Source: Nitrincola alkalisediminis
Lineage (GTDB): Bacteria; Pseudomonadota; Gammaproteobacteria; Pseudomonadales; Balneatricaceae
Reading direction: 5' to 3'
NCBI RefSeq assembly: GCF_009821115.1
Contig: NZ_VYTY01000017.1
Location: 1 to 53,458, forward strand
DNA: 53,458 bases
The notes beneath the pieces were generated by a model. The model was not told the origin of the DNA. It made no database searches and was given only the letters and a program-made list of their open reading frames with translations. Both the position numbers and the translations under genes were made by a program. Each line of letters opens with the position of its first letter. Position 1 is the first letter of the stretch. This document shows, piece by piece, positions 53,055 through 53,458 of this stretch.

Positions 53055-53340
53055 TAACAGGCTAAGTAACAGAGCCAGCGTAAAGAACGAGCAAATCGTT
53101 GTCATTAACAAGGCGCTGGCGCACAGGTTACGATATCCATATTGACTACCAAGAATGGGATAGATGCTCATCATCGGCACCGCCGCGAGCAGTATCGCTC
53201 CCATCTGTAGGGTTGAATCATAGCTCGGTAATAGCCAGATCATCAGCAACATCATGGCGGGATGTAGAATCAATTTCCCGCTGACAATCAAACTAACATC
53301 TGTCAAATTCCCCTTTAGGTTTGTCCCGACAAGGGCTCCC
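53046..53340 (-). pseudogene. AEC-family transporter, C-terminal 97 residues, cut by an IS3 element
   Basis: The frame GALVGTNLKGN, GKLILHPAMMLLMIWLLP, AAVPMMSIYPILGSQYGYRN is the second half of an AEC carrier, similar to the gene at 51627. It stays open up to 53340, where the IS terminus begins, so the 5' part lies beyond the IS or is lost. Confidence 0.8.
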
Positions 53341-53458
53341 TGTACTGGTCAACTAAAACCGGACACTTTTTTTAGCTCGTTTTCATAATCCACCGGCGTT
53401 TTGTCGCCATTGGCTGTGTGCAGTCTTTCCAAGTTGTAATATCGCATATATTCAGCGA
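53341..53458 (-). mobile_element. IS3-family element, terminal end (runs off the window)
   Basis: The terminus TGTACTGGTCAACTAAAAC is typical of IS3-group inverted repeats. The minus-strand frame with stop at 53349 reads AEYMRYYNLERLHTANGDKT then PVDYENELKKVSGFS, the end of an OrfB (rve) transposase with its YYN..R.H motif. The element continues past base 53458. Confidence 0.8.

Overview
The window is a stretch of a gammaproteobacterial chromosome. The housekeeping order proA-nadD-rsfS-rlmH-mrdA-rodA-rlpA-dacA-ybeD-lipB, with trkA-trkH, an Mrp/Mnh antiporter operon and parC, suggests a marine Oceanospirillales-like or Pseudomonas-like bacterium. I cannot name a species from sequence alone.

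Bases 1 to about 17,000 are the distal part of a large chromosomal integron cassette array. About fourteen attC-like recombination sites, several split or degenerate, lie between short plus-strand genes. Each has an R'' core close to TAAC, a palindromic body and an R' core close to GCGTTA. The site families are mixed: short 'CAAGGCCAAGCACG'-type, 'ACGCTTGGCA'-type resembling Vibrio repeats, and others. The integrase and attI are not in the window; given the attC orientation they should lie upstream of base 1. Cassettes carry mostly unknown proteins: a large dynamin-like P-loop NTPase, two HEPN-motif candidates, small membrane proteins, HigBA, a DUF4258/MqsA-like pair, a ParD-like/methionine aminopeptidase pair, and remnants of DUF998 and YoeB genes.

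The array is also a landing zone for mobile elements that sit precisely in attC cores. Two IS1182-family copies (one decayed, one a relic) lie in R' cores between CGTT(A) repeats. A group IIC-attC intron splits an R'' core. An IS110-family element splits another R'' core, and a second IS110 end lies in a further R'' core. The IS110 element has a roughly 520-base non-coding 3' region in which a conserved, covarying hairpin displays an attC-core-like loop. This is a candidate bridge RNA.

Bases 17,000 to 23,300 hold small accessory genes, some broken (AraC regulator, frameshifted VOC protein, YqhA, LysR remnant, GFA enzyme), and a coupled sensor pair: a tandem periplasmic solute-binding protein and a membrane diguanylate cyclase. 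Bases 23,300 to 31,540 on the minus strand encode one tightly coupled operon: a small protein, a ChaN-like lipoprotein candidate, then MnhE, F, G, A'B, C and three MnhD-like subunits. parC follows on the plus strand, then a convergent AhpA-like membrane protein with a repetitive linker. The cell-wall and lipoate operon runs from 36,251 to 45,136. A DUF1538 / P-II-like / CBS operon lies opposite it, then trkA-trkH, then a probable quinate/shikimate set (an AroE-like dehydrogenase, an AEC transporter and a type II dehydroquinase). The right edge is a second AEC gene cut by an IS3-family element.
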